In this document: piece by piece, positions 1 to 8,909 of the stretch
Numbering within the stretch: position 1 is the first letter of the stretch
Layout: each line of letters begins with the position of its first letter
Source: Alphaproteobacteria bacterium SO-S41
Lineage (GTDB): Bacteria > Pseudomonadota > Alphaproteobacteria > Micropepsales > Micropepsaceae
Direction: 5' to 3'
NCBI GenBank assembly: GCA_019670725.1
Contig: AP024629.1
Coordinates: 3,472,001 to 3,536,000 of the forward strand
Length of the DNA: 64,000 bases
Made by a program: the position numbers and the translations under genes
The notes under the pieces: generated by a model
Databases searched by the model: none
Told to the model about the DNA's origin: nothing
What the model saw: the letters and a program-made list of their open reading frames with translations, nothing else

Positions 1-1902
1 GCCGGCCATCAGCGCGACATACTGCTCGCCGTCGACCGTATAGGTCACAGGCGGCGCGAGGATGCCGGTCTTGAGATCGATCTTCCAGAGCTGCGCGCCG
101 GTCTCGGCATCGTAGGCGCCGAAAATGCCGTCCGCGCCACCGCCGAAGACGAGCCCGCCGGCCGTCGACATGAGGCCGCCATTCCAGGCACCCGCCATCG
201 GCACCGACCAGCGCTCCGTCTGCGTCACCGGATCCCAGGCGCGGATGAAGCCTTTGGCCGGCGGAATGGTCTGCCCGCTTTCGATCATCGCCAGCAGCGC
301 CTTAGTGACGCCGGCGAAATCGACGCCGGTGTTCCACTTGCCGGGAATGTAGGCATAGGGCGTCTGGTTCACGAACAGCGCCGTCGCGTCGATCGTGGGG
401 ATGTAGACGAGCCCCGTCTCAGGATCGAACGTCATCGGCTGCCAGTTATGGCCGCCGACCTGCGCGGGGAACACGACCTTCGGCTCGGTGCGATAGTCGA
501 TATCCGGATTGGGGATCGGCTTGTGCGTGACGGGGTCCAGGCCCTTCGTCCAGTTCACCGCGACATAGGCGTCGGCCGAGATGAATTCGCCGGTCGCGGC
601 GTCGAGCACGTAAAAGAAGCCGTTCTTGGGCGCCTGCATCACCACACGGCGCGGCTGGCCGTTGATGGTGAGGTCGGCGAGCATGATGTGCTGCGTCGCC
701 GTGAAGTCCCAGCTGTCGCCGGGCGTCGTCTGGTAGTGCCAGACATATTCGCCGGTATCGGCGTTCAGCGCGACGATCGAGGAGACGTAGAGATTATCGC
801 CGCCGCCGGGCGAGCGCATGTCGTGGTTCCACGGCGAGCCGTTGCCGACGCCGAGATAGACGAGGTTCAGCTTAGGATCAAAGACGATCGCGTCCCACAC
901 CGTGCCGCCGCCGCCGACGTCCATCCACGCCGCCTTGGGGTCCTTGCTCCAGGTCGGCAGCGCCTTGTCCAGCGCCGCGCTCTCCTGCGGCTTGTTCGGG
1001 TCGCCGGGCACGGTGAAGAAGCGCCACTTCTGCGCGCCGGTCGCGGCGTCATAGGCGGTGACGTAACCACGCACGCCCAACTCCGCGCCGCCATTGCCGA
1101 TGATGACCATGCCTTTGGCGATGCGCGGTGCGCCGGTGATGACATAGGGGCGCGTGCGGTCGATCAGCGTGTTGACGACCCAGTCGGGCTCGCCGGTCTT
1201 GGCGTCGAGCGCGATCAGGCGGCCGTCGAGCGAGCCGACATAGACGCGCCCCTGATAGACCGCGACGCCGCGATTGACGATGTCGCAGCAGGCATTGCGC
1301 GCCCACGCGCCGGGGACTTCCGGATCGTACGACCAGATCAGCTTGCCGGTACGCGCGTCGATCGCCTGGACCGTGCCCCAGTTGCCGGTGATGAACATCG
1401 TGCCGTCGACGACGATGGGCGAAGCCTCAAGGCCGCGCACGGTGCCGGTCTGGTACTCCCAGGCGACGCCGAGCTGGGCCACGTTGGTCTTGTTGATCTG
1501 ATCGAGCGGCGAGAAGCGCTGCTCGTCCGTGGTGCGGCCATGCGCCATCCAGTTGCCGGGCTCGGCATCCGCGGCGGCGATGCGCGCCTCGGTGACGGCA
1601 GCGGACTTGGTCAGCTGCGCGGTTTCCTGGGGCGTCGGCGTGCCGGTCGTGGCGCCGCGCGCTTCGCCGTTCGCGCCATCGCCGGCGGGCGTGCCCGGCA
1701 GACCAGCGCTGGCGGCGGGTGGCGTCGCAGGCGTCGGGGCGGCTGGCGTTCCGGCCGCCGGCGTCACGGGAGCACTGGCGGTTCCGCCCGGTGCGGGGCC
1801 ACGGCTGAAGATCGCGGCATTGGGCGCGAAGAAATAAAAGCCGGCGGCGGCCACCAGGACCACCGAGCCGACACCGATCAAGGGGCCGCTGAAACCGCGC
1901 AT
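1..1902 (-). CDS. PQQ-dependent quinohemoprotein alcohol dehydrogenase (5' part, runs off window)
   Basis: The first 634 codons are present; the C-terminal end lies beyond the left edge. The protein is a PQQ beta-propeller alcohol dehydrogenase of the periplasm: repeated W-motif blades are visible (for example [33 protein letters not shown]). The adjacent Cys205-Cys206 in [10 protein letters not shown] is the vicinal disulfide typical of quinohemoprotein alcohol dehydrogenases, so a C-terminal haem c domain is expected outside the window. Instead of a clear cleavable signal peptide it has an N-terminal hydrophobic segment (about residues 9-26) followed by roughly 60 residues of Ala/Pro/Thr/Gly-rich linker, suggesting a membrane-anchored enzyme. 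The ATG at 1902 is preceded by a GGGAGACT-type ribosome site. The substrate cannot be told from sequence alone. Confidence 0.9.
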   Translation of the reverse strand, partial: MRGFSGPLIGVGSVVLVAAAGFYFFAPNAAIFSRGPAPGGTASAPVTPAAGTPAAPTPATPPAASAGLPGTPAGDGANGEARGATTGTPTPQETAQLTKSAAVTEARIAAADAEPGNWMAHGRTTDEQRFSPLDQINKTNVAQLGVAWEYQTGTVRGLEASPIVVDGTMFITGNWGTVQAIDARTGKLIWSYDPEVPGAWARNACCDIVNRGVAVYQGRVYVGSLDGRLIALDAKTGEPDWVVNTLIDRTRPYVITGAPRIAKGMVIIGNGGAELGVRGYVTAYDAATGAQKWRFFTVPGDPNKPQESAALDKALPTWSKDPKAAWMDVGGGGTVWDAIVFDPKLNLVYLGVGNGSPWNHDMRSPGGGDNLYVSSIVALNADTGEYVWHYQTTPGDSWDFTATQHIMLADLTINGQPRRVVMQAPKNGFFYVLDAATGEFISADAYVAVNWTKGLDPVTHKPIPNPDIDYRTEPKVVFPAQVGGHNWQPMTFDPETGLVYIPTIDATALFVNQTPYAYIPGKWNTGVDFAGVTKALLAMIESGQTIPPAKGFIRAWDPVTQTERWSVPMAGAWNGGLMSTAGGLVFGGGADGIFGAYDAETGAQLWKIDLKTGILAPPVTYTVDGEQYVALMAG

Positions 1903-1984
1903 GTGAGTCTCCCTCAGTGCTTGTTCTTTTGCCGCACCAGACCGCGTTCGCCCTCGCCGCGCAAGACCTGCCCCGGCGTCAGGC

Positions 1985-2599
1985 TCACCAGTCCTTGGTG
2001 TAGGTAAACTGCGGCGTGCCCCAATTATAACGCACCGCGAGCAGGCGCACCGTCAGGCCGATGGCGCAGGCGGCGATCGCCACCAGGCTGGCGTCGAGCC
2101 CCAGCTCCAGACCGCCGACATAGAGGATGCCGGTCAGCACGGAGACGCTGGCATAGAGCTCGCTGCTGAACAGCAGCGGCACCTGATTGCAGAGAATGTC
2201 GCGCACCACGCCGCCGACGCAGCCGGTGATCATGCCCGCGAGCACCGCAATGGCGAACGGTTGGCCCATGTCCCGCGCGACATCGCAGCCGACAATGGTC
2301 ACGACGACCAGCCCAACCGCATCGAGCAGGAGATAGGCGCGGCGCAACCGATCGATGAACGGCGCGATCAGCATCGCGAAGATCGCCGCACCCGTCGTCA
2401 CGCCGAGAATCCAGGGCCGCTCGATCCAGTAGAGCGGATAATGCCCCAGCAGCACGTCGCGCATCGTGCCGCCGCCGAGCGCCGTCACCGCGGCGAGGAT
2501 GAAGACGCCGACCCAGTCCATGCTGCGCCGGCCCGCCGCGATGGCGCCGCTCATCGCCCAGGCGACCATCGCGAGAATGGAGAAGACGTCGATCAGCAC
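1985..2599 (-). CDS. Trimeric intracellular cation channel (TRIC/UPF0126) family membrane protein
   Basis: A 204-residue, almost wholly hydrophobic protein with two UPF0126 repeats. Each carries the family's Gly-rich turn followed by an Arg-Asp pair ([11 protein letters not shown], then [13 protein letters not shown]), and about seven membrane spans are visible. Family members are K+-permeable TRIC-like channels in the inner membrane. The start is GTG at 2599, two bases after the stop of the upstream hydroxylase gene, so the two are probably translated together. No ATG lies between that stop and the first membrane segment. Length matches the bacterial family. Confidence 0.88.
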   Translation of the reverse strand: MLIDVFSILAMVAWAMSGAIAAGRRSMDWVGVFILAAVTALGGGTMRDVLLGHYPLYWIERPWILGVTTGAAIFAMLIAPFIDRLRRAYLLLDAVGLVVVTIVGCDVARDMGQPFAIAVLAGMITGCVGGVVRDILCNQVPLLFSSELYASVSVLTGILYVGGLELGLDASLVAIAACAIGLTVRLLAVRYNWGTPQFTYTKDW

Positions 2600-2601
2600 G
2601 G

Positions 2602-3258
2602 CTATTCGCCCCAGCGCCGCAGCAGATTGGCGGTGGCCTTGGAAAGGAGATCGAACTCTGCCGTCTTGCCGCCGGACTGGAACAGGCCGCGGCGGGCGCG
2701 CTCCAGATCGAACAGGATCTCGCGCGCCTGTGCATCGCGAATGCGGCTCTCGACCCAGCCGACACACGCAAGCCGCGCGCCGCGCGTCACGGGCTCCACG
2801 CGGTGCAGTGTCGTGGCGGGATAGACGATGGCAGCGCCCGCCGGCAGCTTGATGCGCTGCTCGCCCGACGGCCCGTCGATCACCAGCTCGCCGCCGTCGT
2901 AGTCGGCGGGATCGCTCAGAAAGACGGTCAGCGCCACATCGGTGCGGCGGCCGTTCATGAAGGCGTCGTCGACATGGGCGCCATAGGACTGGCCCTCGCC
3001 GTAGCGGTTGATCAGCAACTGGATCAGCTTGGGCTGCACCGCCGCCGCGAAGATCGCGTTCCGCCGCAGTGCCGCATCCACGTCGACGCGGATGGCGTCG
3101 GCGAGCGGATCGTCCTTCGCGAGCTGCGCGTTTTCCTTCACAAGTTTGGCATGCCAGCCGGCGGTCGTCTTGCCGTCCTGGAAGCTGCCGCCGGCCAGCC
3201 GGGCGCGGATCGCCGCCACTTCCGCCGCCGTCAGGATGCCGTCGAGACCCAGGATCAT
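2602..3258 (-). CDS. PKHD-type Fe(II)/2-oxoglutarate hydroxylase (PiuC/YbiX family)
   Basis: 218 residues. The iron-binding facial triad is visible: His95-x-Asp97 in the YGAHVDDAF motif and His152 in TTLHRVEPV, with Arg162 positioned to bind 2-oxoglutarate. PiuC/YbiX proteins are cytoplasmic dioxygenases usually found beside iron-uptake genes and repressed by Fur in other bacteria; their physiological substrate is not established. The chosen ATG (3258) has a strong GGAGAAGG ribosome site; an upstream in-frame start would add 38 residues not expected in this family. It is divergent from the imelysin gene, with a Fur-like 15-mer between them. Confidence 0.9.
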   Translation of the reverse strand: MILGLDGILTAAEVAAIRARLAGGSFQDGKTTAGWHAKLVKENAQLAKDDPLADAIRVDVDAALRRNAIFAAAVQPKLIQLLINRYGEGQSYGAHVDDAFMNGRRTDVALTVFLSDPADYDGGELVIDGPSGEQRIKLPAGAAIVYPATTLHRVEPVTRGARLACVGWVESRIRDAQAREILFDLERARRGLFQSGGKTAEFDLLSKATANLLRRWGE

Positions 3259-3317
3259 CGCTCTGCCCTTCTCCTCCGGCCGCTTGCGCCCAAGGGCGAT
3301 ATTTGCGATTGAACACT

Positions 3318-3332
3318 TGCGAATGAGTTGCA
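3318..3332. promoter_or_regulatory. Candidate Fur-type operator between the hydroxylase and imelysin genes
   Basis: The 15-mer TGCGAATGAGTTGCA is an imperfect 7-1-7 inverted repeat (five of seven arm positions pair) resembling Fur boxes of the TGCGAAT-type. It lies in the 112-bp divergent region between two genes whose families are iron-regulated elsewhere. Binding is an inference. Confidence 0.4.
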
Positions 3333-3370
3333 GGTCCGTAAGCCCGGACGCTGCTTGCATCAGGTATCCC

Positions 3371-4657
3371 ATGCCCGACTACAAGACCAACCTCCTGCTC
3401 GGCGCCGGCGCCCTCGCGCTGACCCATACGCTGACCCTCTGGGGCGGCAGCCTCGTACCCGAGGCGTCGGCCGCCCCGATGATCCTCACCGCAGCCGGCG
3501 ACGAGGAAGGCGGCGAAGGCGGTGAAGGCGGCGGCGAGAGCGGCGGCGGGGTGCCCTCGTCCTATGCGCTCGGCTCGACCGATCCCAACAAGTGGAACTA
3601 CGACGCGACCGCCGTGATCGACGGCTATATCGCGGGCGCGGCGGGCGAATACGCCGCGGCGGCGGCCGAGGCCGTGAAACTGCAGGCCGCGATCGACGCC
3701 TTTCTGGCCACGCCCTCGGCGGACACCCTCGCGGCAGCGCGCGCCGCCTGGGTCGCAGCCCGGCCGTCCTATCTCGTGACCGAAACCTTCCGCTTCTATG
3801 ACGGCCCGATCGAGGCGGTCGAAGGCGAGCTCAATTCCTGGCCGATGAACGAGGCCTTCGTCGACTACACCAAGGACGATCCGAAGAGCGGCCTCATCAA
3901 CGACCCGAGCTTCGAGGCGACCGCCGCGACCATCCTCGCGAAAAACCAGACGAGCGACGAGGCCGACGTCACCACCGGCTGGCACGCCATCGAGTTCCTG
4001 CTGTGGGGTCAGGATTTCAGCGCGACCGGCCCCGGCGAGCGGCCGTTCACCGACTACACTCCCGGCACGCCCGAAACCGACAAACGCCGCGCCTATCTGA
4101 AGGCCGTCACCGACCAGCTCGTGACCGACCTCCAGGGCCTCGCCGCGGCATGGCAAGTGAACACGGCCGGCAGCTATGCCGCGACCTTCAAGGCGCTCGC
4201 GCCGCGCGAGGCGATCGGCCGCATCGTCAACGGCATGGCGATCCTCGCCGGCTCGGAACTGCGCTCCGAACGCATGGCCGTCGCGCTCGACAGCGGCGAT
4301 CAGGAAGATGAGCAGTCCTGTTTCTCCGATACGACCAAGCAGGACTTTGTCGAAGACCTGAAGGGCATCGAGATCGCCTATTACGGCCGCTACCCCACCG
4401 GCGGCGTGGCGGGCGTCGATACGCTGATGAAGACGCTGAACCCCGAACGCGCCGCGAAGCTCGATGCGCTGTTCACCGCAGCGACGGCGGCGCTGGCGGC
4501 GCTCGGAGATCCCTGGGACCAGGTACTCGCCGCCGCGCCCGAAAGCCCGGAACGCCAGACGGCCGAGGCGGCCGTGAAAGCGCTCGGCGATCTCGCGAGC
4601 GAGTTGAAGGCCTCAGGCCACGATCTCGGCGTGCTGGTTCAGATTCCAGGACTGTAG
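3371..4657 (+). CDS. Imelysin (M75 / IrpA-type) iron-regulated periplasmic protein
   Basis: 428 residues with an N-terminal export signal (about residues 1-35). The imelysin GxHxxE motif is present as GWHAIE with His205 and Glu208, followed by FLLWGQD. Imelysins are periplasmic or surface-exposed all-helical proteins linked to iron uptake; insulin cleavage was reported for one member, but the motif is generally thought to bind metal. A striking acidic Gly/Glu run sits between the signal and the imelysin domain (about residues 41-59). The ATG at 3371 begins the predicted signal peptide; a longer in-frame reading upstream overlaps the divergent hydroxylase gene and is not credible. The next gene begins 4 bp after its stop. 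Confidence 0.9.
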   Translation: MPDYKTNLLLGAGALALTHTLTLWGGSLVPEASAAPMILTAAGDEEGGEGGEGGGESGGGVPSSYALGSTDPNKWNYDATAVIDGYIAGAAGEYAAAAAEAVKLQAAIDAFLATPSADTLAAARAAWVAARPSYLVTETFRFYDGPIEAVEGELNSWPMNEAFVDYTKDDPKSGLINDPSFEATAATILAKNQTSDEADVTTGWHAIEFLLWGQDFSATGPGERPFTDYTPGTPETDKRRAYLKAVTDQLVTDLQGLAAAWQVNTAGSYAATFKALAPREAIGRIVNGMAILAGSELRSERMAVALDSGDQEDEQSCFSDTTKQDFVEDLKGIEIAYYGRYPTGGVAGVDTLMKTLNPERAAKLDALFTAATAALAALGDPWDQVLAAAPESPERQTAEAAVKALGDLASELKASGHDLGVLVQIPGL

Positions 4658-4661
4658 GGAC

Positions 4662-6083
4662 ATGAAGCGGCGCATGGCATTAGCGGGCGGCCTGATCGCC
4701 GCCGCTGCGCTGACGGTTGCCGCGTTCGGCGGCGCCGCCGCAGACCTGCGCGCCGCGCTGCTCGCCGAGCCGATCTCGCCGCAGCTCGGGGGCGACACCA
4801 CGCGCGTCATCCAGTCCGATACGTCCTTCACCTTCCTCATCGAGAACGCCGGGCCCGACCGCGCCCGCGTCTTTTCGTTCGGCAACCGCCTCTTCAACAC
4901 CAACTGGGTCCAGGCGCCCGGCTCGGTGAAGAAGTTCGACGGGCTTGGGCCCCTCTTCAACCGGGTCTCCTGCGCGGCGTGCCACACCTTCGATGGCCGC
5001 GGACGCCCGCCCGAGAAGACCGGCGATACGATGGACTCGATCCTCGTCCGTCTCAGCATTCCCGGCGAAGGCCCGCATGGCGGTCCCAATCCGCATCCCG
5101 CCTATGGCGACCAGCTCAGCGACCGCGCGATCCAGGGCGTGAAGCCCGAAGGCCGCGCCCTGCTGTCCTATGAGGACGTCGCGGGCACCTATGCCGACGG
5201 CACGCCCTATACGCTGCGCAAGCCCATCGTGACCTTCACCGATCTCGCCTACGGCACGCTCGATGGCGCGCTGACCAGCGTCCGCGTCGCGCCGCAGATG
5301 ATCGGCATTGGCCTGCTGGAAAGCGTGCCCGACGCGACGCTGCAGGCGCTCGCCGATCCCGACGACGCCGACGGCGACGACATTTCCGGTCGCACCAATC
5401 TCGTCTGGAGCGATCAGGACCAAAGCATGCGCATCGGTCGCTTCGGCTGGAAGGCGAATGTCGCGACGGTCAAGGACCAGACGGCGAATGCCGCGCTCGG
5501 CGATATCGGCCTCACGACTTCAGTTCATCCGAACCAGCACTGCGGAGAGGCCCAAGCCGATTGCCGCGCAGCCTATGACCAGTCCGCGACCGACGGTCCC
5601 GAAATCTCCGACGAGTTCCTCGACAAGCTCGTCTTCTACGAACAGGCGCTCGCCGTGCCGCGCCAGCGCGACGAGACCAATCCGAAAGTCGTACGCGGCG
5701 AAGCCCTCTTCCGCGAAGCCGGTTGCGCCGCCTGCCACATGCCGACGCTGAAGACCGGCGCCGAGGCCGTGATCCCCGAACTCGCCAACCAGACCTTCCA
5801 CCCCTTCACCGACCTGCTGCTCCACGACATGGGTCCCGGCCTCGCGGACGGCCGCCCCGACTTTGCGGCGAGCGGCAGCGAATGGCGCACGCCGCCGCTC
5901 TGGGGGCTCGGCCTCGTGCCTGCCGTCAACAAGCACGACTTCCTGCTGCATGACGGCCGCGCGCGCGGCTTCGCGGAAGCGATCCTCTGGCACGGCGGCG
6001 AGGCCGAAGCTGCCAAGGAACGCTTCCGCACCCTGCCAGCCGACGACCGCGACGCTATGGTCGCCTTCCTGAAGTCGCTTTAG
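4662..6083 (+). CDS. Di-heme c-type oxidoreductase (DUF1111, peroxidase-like)
   Basis: 473 residues with a signal peptide and two haem c attachment motifs, CAACH at 104-108 and CAACH at 355-359, the arrangement of the DUF1111 or so-called thiol-oxidoreductase family related to di-haem peroxidases. It probably acts in the periplasm. It starts 4 bp after the imelysin stop, so the two form an operon. This gene pair is common in iron-regulated clusters, where a second imelysin and a DUF1513 gene often follow; neither is present here. The redox substrate is unknown. Confidence 0.88.
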   Translation: MKRRMALAGGLIAAAALTVAAFGGAAADLRAALLAEPISPQLGGDTTRVIQSDTSFTFLIENAGPDRARVFSFGNRLFNTNWVQAPGSVKKFDGLGPLFNRVSCAACHTFDGRGRPPEKTGDTMDSILVRLSIPGEGPHGGPNPHPAYGDQLSDRAIQGVKPEGRALLSYEDVAGTYADGTPYTLRKPIVTFTDLAYGTLDGALTSVRVAPQMIGIGLLESVPDATLQALADPDDADGDDISGRTNLVWSDQDQSMRIGRFGWKANVATVKDQTANAALGDIGLTTSVHPNQHCGEAQADCRAAYDQSATDGPEISDEFLDKLVFYEQALAVPRQRDETNPKVVRGEALFREAGCAACHMPTLKTGAEAVIPELANQTFHPFTDLLLHDMGPGLADGRPDFAASGSEWRTPPLWGLGLVPAVNKHDFLLHDGRARGFAEAILWHGGEAEAAKERFRTLPADDRDAMVAFLKSL

Positions 6084-6113
6084 GCGATCACGTTCACACG
6101 GCTCCGATCACTC

Positions 6114-6183
6114 TGTCATGCCCGCGACGGCGGGCATCCAAGGTTCGCGCAGGGGCTGGATGCCCGCCTTCGCGGGCATGACA
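6114..6183. repeat. Composite intergenic palindrome, type A copy 1
   Basis: The outer arms TGTCATGCCCGCG (6114-6126) and CGCGGGCATGACA (6171-6183) are perfect inverted repeats, and each arm also folds on itself (GCCCGCGACGGCGGGC). The architecture matches the element at 12054-12184. It lies just after the imelysin/di-heme operon and may act as an RNA hairpin or terminator. Confidence 0.8.
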
Positions 6184-6259
6184 AATGGGTGTGCAAACGC
6201 GCGCGCCATCTCAGCTGCGTCACTGTCCAACCAACTTGCGACAGCCTCGCAAAACATGT

Positions 6260-6274
6260 TGATAATGCTTCGCA
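6260..6274 (+). promoter_or_regulatory. Candidate Fur-type operator overlapping a -10-like sequence
   Basis: TGATAATGCTTCGCA resembles a 7-1-7 Fur site; it shares T-G-x-x-A-A-T-G and the terminal GCA with the site at 3318-3332. Its GATAAT (6261-6266) is also a good -10 hexamer, 49 bp before the ATG of a possible small ORF. Confidence 0.3.
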
Positions 6275-6314
6275 ATTGCGGTTAGATCGGGCCTTGCTTC
6301 GGAACGGGTGAGCG

Positions 6315-6488
6315 ATGGACGCTGAGAACCGGAACGACGAAGTGCCTGGCCCGTGCGTCGAACGCGGCTACGGCGCGCCTTGGCTGGCCCAGCGCATGGC
6401 GGCGGAGACGCGGCGGCGCGAACCGGAGCGGCCCACCTATTTGGACGGGATCGGCCGGTCCAGCGCGAACGATTCGAACCAGGGCTGA
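6315..6488 (+). CDS. Possible small protein, 57 codons (unrecognised)
   Basis: An open frame of 57 codons that starts with ATG and has high-GC third positions like its neighbours. It begins 40 bp after a Fur-like site that overlaps a GATAAT hexamer. The predicted product is hydrophilic and Arg/Glu-rich, with no signal peptide or motif I recognise; it does not look like HemP. Only a weak GGTGAG precedes the ATG, and the last 52 bp overlap the convergent FAD oxidoreductase gene. It could equally be chance. Confidence 0.25.
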   Translation: MDAENRNDEVPGPCVERGYGAPWLAQRMAAETRRREPERPTYLDGIGRSSANDSNQG

Positions 6489-7678
6489 CCGCAGCCGGCC
6501 AGCATCTCGCCGATCATGCGCGAGGCGAGGAAGCTGTAGGTGATGCCGTTGCCGCCATAGCCATAGGCGGCATAGGCGTTGGGGCAGCCGGGCACCGGAC
6601 CGATCAGAGGCATCCCGTCCTCGGTCTCGCTGAACGCCGCCGACCAGACGCTCTCGAACGGCGGCAAAGGCAAACCCCACACGCCCTCAAGCTTGGCATG
6701 CAGCGCGGCCGCCTTGGCGTCGCTCACGGCGTCGCGTTCAGCGGGGTCATCGATCGCCTCGTCCTCGCCACCGACTAGAATACGGCCGTCGGATGTCGTG
6801 CGCGCGTAGAGATAGGGCGTGTCGTCTTCCCAGATGAGCGCCCCGCCGCGCCAGAAGCCGAGCGGCGTCTGCGTCGCCGTGACACAGCCCCAGCTCGCCG
6901 ACATCTTCTGCACCTCCGCCTTCACGAAGGGCGGCATCGTATAACCGGTGGCGAGGATCAGCGTGTCGCCTTCGATCTCGATGCCGTCGGCCAGCGCGAC
7001 CCGCGCGCCTTTACTGTCGAAATCATAAGCGGTGACGTCGCCATGGATCAATTTCGCGCCATGGCGCAGCGCGTGTTCCAGCGAAGCCTGCGACAGGCAG
7101 ACCGGGTCGCATTCTGCCGCGCCGGGCGAGGCGATCGCCGCCGGACGCGTGATGCCGAACATGTCCTTCAACCGGCCGGGCTCCAGCAATTCACTGGGTA
7201 GACCCGCCTGTTGCCGCGCCTTGCATTCCGCACGCACACGCTCGCCGTCCGATCCGACCGCCGCCAAATAGAGCGCATCGCGATACCGCCACGCACAGGG
7301 CAAGCCAAGCAATTGCACCTGCGCGCCTAGCCCGCGCACCGCAAGCAGGCTCTGACGATAAATCCGCGCCGCGGTTTCAAAGCCGTAGAGATCGGAGAGA
7401 TCGACGAGGCTCGTGTCGATTTCCCATTGTAGCATCGCAGTGCTCGCCGCCGTGCTGCCTTGGGCCGGTGACAGCCGATCGACGACCGTCACCTCTTTGC
7501 CCTGCGCCGCGAGATGCTGCGCCATCAGCGATCCGGTAATCCCCGCGCCGACGATAATCACGCCGGTGCGGAAACTCGAACGAGGGCGCGCCCAAGGCGG
7601 GCGGCCCTCGTCAAGCTTCCACGGTCCGCGACCAATGCGCAGTCGTGTGATTTCCGCTTCAGCAGCGCTGTCCGGCAC
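6437..7678 (-). CDS. FAD-dependent oxidoreductase, DAO (glycine/D-amino acid oxidase) family
   Basis: 413 residues. The dinucleotide-binding motif VGAGITGS (about residues 43-50), followed by an acidic residue ending strand 2 (VVDR), marks an FAD Rossmann fold. The C-terminal GYGGNGITYS segment is the typical second FAD contact of the DAO family. It resembles PuuB/glycine-oxidase-type enzymes that oxidise amine C-N bonds; the substrate cannot be assigned. The first about 35 residues precede the fold and are variable. It stands alone, convergent with the imelysin operon. Confidence 0.85.
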   Translation of the reverse strand: MPDSAAEAEITRLRIGRGPWKLDEGRPPWARPRSSFRTGVIIVGAGITGSLMAQHLAAQGKEVTVVDRLSPAQGSTAASTAMLQWEIDTSLVDLSDLYGFETAARIYRQSLLAVRGLGAQVQLLGLPCAWRYRDALYLAAVGSDGERVRAECKARQQAGLPSELLEPGRLKDMFGITRPAAIASPGAAECDPVCLSQASLEHALRHGAKLIHGDVTAYDFDSKGARVALADGIEIEGDTLILATGYTMPPFVKAEVQKMSASWGCVTATQTPLGFWRGGALIWEDDTPYLYARTTSDGRILVGGEDEAIDDPAERDAVSDAKAAALHAKLEGVWGLPLPPFESVWSAAFSETEDGMPLIGPVPGCPNAYAAYGYGGNGITYSFLASRMIGEMLAGCGQPWFESFALDRPIPSK

Positions 7679-7713
7679 AGACGATGATCCTGACCGCAGC
7701 GCCGGCGTCGCGC

Positions 7714-8079
7714 TTACCAGTACTTGGCGACGGAGTAGTAGTCGTACGACTTGTCGCGGATCGACACGCCGCCGTCATTCTTGGTGAAGTCGCCGATCGA
7801 ATAGACGGGCGCCTTTTCCAGCGTTTCCTTGGACATCGGGACGACATAGCCGCCCTTTTCCTTGTTGTAGTCGAGGACCGACCACGGCACCGAGTGATAC
7901 TTCTCACCGATCCCGAGGAAGCCGCCGAAGCTGACGATGGCGAACATGATGGCGTTGGAGGTCTTGTCGAGAACCAGGTCCTCGACATGGCCGATCTTGT
8001 CGCCCTTGGTGTCGTAAACGGCGGTGCCGCTGACCTTCGAGGCGGTGATGGCAGAGGTGTGTCCGGCGGGCGTGGGCAT
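7714..8079 (-). CDS. PRC-barrel domain protein
   Basis: 121 residues with one PRC-barrel: the KVSGTAVYDTKGDKIGHVED segment is the characteristic entry, followed by FGGFLGIGEKYHSVPW and a YD-rich end. Proteins of this type are small and cytoplasmic or surface-associated and often stress-linked; the ligand is unknown. ATG at 8079 has a GGAG site 6 bp upstream. A longer reading from 8133 would lack a ribosome site. Confidence 0.85.
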   Translation of the reverse strand: MPTPAGHTSAITASKVSGTAVYDTKGDKIGHVEDLVLDKTSNAIMFAIVSFGGFLGIGEKYHSVPWSVLDYNKEKGGYVVPMSKETLEKAPVYSIGDFTKNDGGVSIRDKSYDYYSVAKYW

Positions 8080-8209
8080 TGGTTTGCTCCTGCGTTGGGC
8101 GAGGGCGTCTTCCCTCTGCCCCTGAAACGTCATCCGCCGTGAACGGTTCCACGCAGGAGCGGTTGACCCTGCACGTCAGGGGCATAGTTTCCTTGAATTC
8201 GGGGGAACC

Positions 8210-8899
8210 GTGGCGAGCAAGACGAAGTCTGTATCCAAACCGGCGATAAAGGTGGGGCCGGTCAAGCGGCACCTTATTCACCACGGGCGCTTCTACGCCG
8301 GCGCGATCGCGGCTGCCGTCTGCTACGTCGCCCTGCCCGAGGCAGTCAGCGAGGTCGCACGATTACTCGCCGCGGCCAACGCGTTCTTCGGCATTTACCT
8401 CATCCTGCTTCTGGTCTTCGCGTGGCACTCGACGCCCGCCTCGACCAAGGCGCATGCGACGCTGGAAGATGACGGCATCGCGCTGATCGCCGTGCTGACG
8501 ACGGCCGCCGCGGGGATCGGCATCTGGGCGATCTTCCAGCTCATCACGACCAAGTCGGAACTCGGCCCCTTCGCGGCGACGATGGGCATTCTCTGCGTGC
8601 CGCTTGGCTGGGCCTTCGTGCACGCCAATGTCGCGCCGCATTATGCCCGGCTCTTCTATCGCGAGGATGGCGGCGCCGGTGCGGGTGCCGGGCTCGATAT
8701 TCCCGGCGGGGCGCCGCCCGATGTCTGGGACTTCCTCTATTTCTCATTCGTCATCGGCATGACCGCGCAGACCTCCGATGTCGGGATCGTCGGCCGCCCG
8801 CTGCGCCGTCTCGCCCTGGCGCATGGCGTGGTGTCATTTTTCTACAATACCGTCATCGTCGCCCTGGCCGTGAACGCGGCCGTGCAGATGGCGGGCTGA
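8210..8899 (+). CDS. DUF1345 integral membrane protein
   Basis: 229 residues with about five hydrophobic spans and the DUF1345 signature region near the C-terminus (DVWDFLYFSFVIGMTAQTSDV, then a SFFYNTVIVALAVN span). Function unknown for the family. The start is GTG at 8210, preceded by GGGGG; the N-terminus is Lys-rich, consistent with a cytoplasmic tail. The next gene follows 10 bp after the stop, so co-transcription is likely. Confidence 0.85.
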   Translation: MASKTKSVSKPAIKVGPVKRHLIHHGRFYAGAIAAAVCYVALPEAVSEVARLLAAANAFFGIYLILLLVFAWHSTPASTKAHATLEDDGIALIAVLTTAAAGIGIWAIFQLITTKSELGPFAATMGILCVPLGWAFVHANVAPHYARLFYREDGGAGAGAGLDIPGGAPPDVWDFLYFSFVIGMTAQTSDVGIVGRPLRRLALAHGVVSFFYNTVIVALAVNAAVQMAG

Positions 8900-8909
8900 G
8901 GAGGACATC

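Larger units (their letters stand above)
6084..6314. other. Intergenic region after the di-heme gene
   Basis: This stretch, part of the 353-bp gap to the next clearly supported gene, holds a palindromic repeat (6114-6183), a dyad TTGCGA-5 bp-TCGCAA (6236-6252) and a Fur-like 15-mer (6260-6274). No confident gene was found in it. Confidence 0.6.

Noticed and set aside
448..2007. Long plus-strand frame opposite the PQQ dehydrogenase
   Set aside because: Antisense of a clear PQQ propeller gene, with an Arg/Ala-rich translation and no motif.
6315..6488. Hemin uptake protein HemP at the Fur-like site
   Set aside because: The 57-residue product lacks the HemP C-terminal motif.
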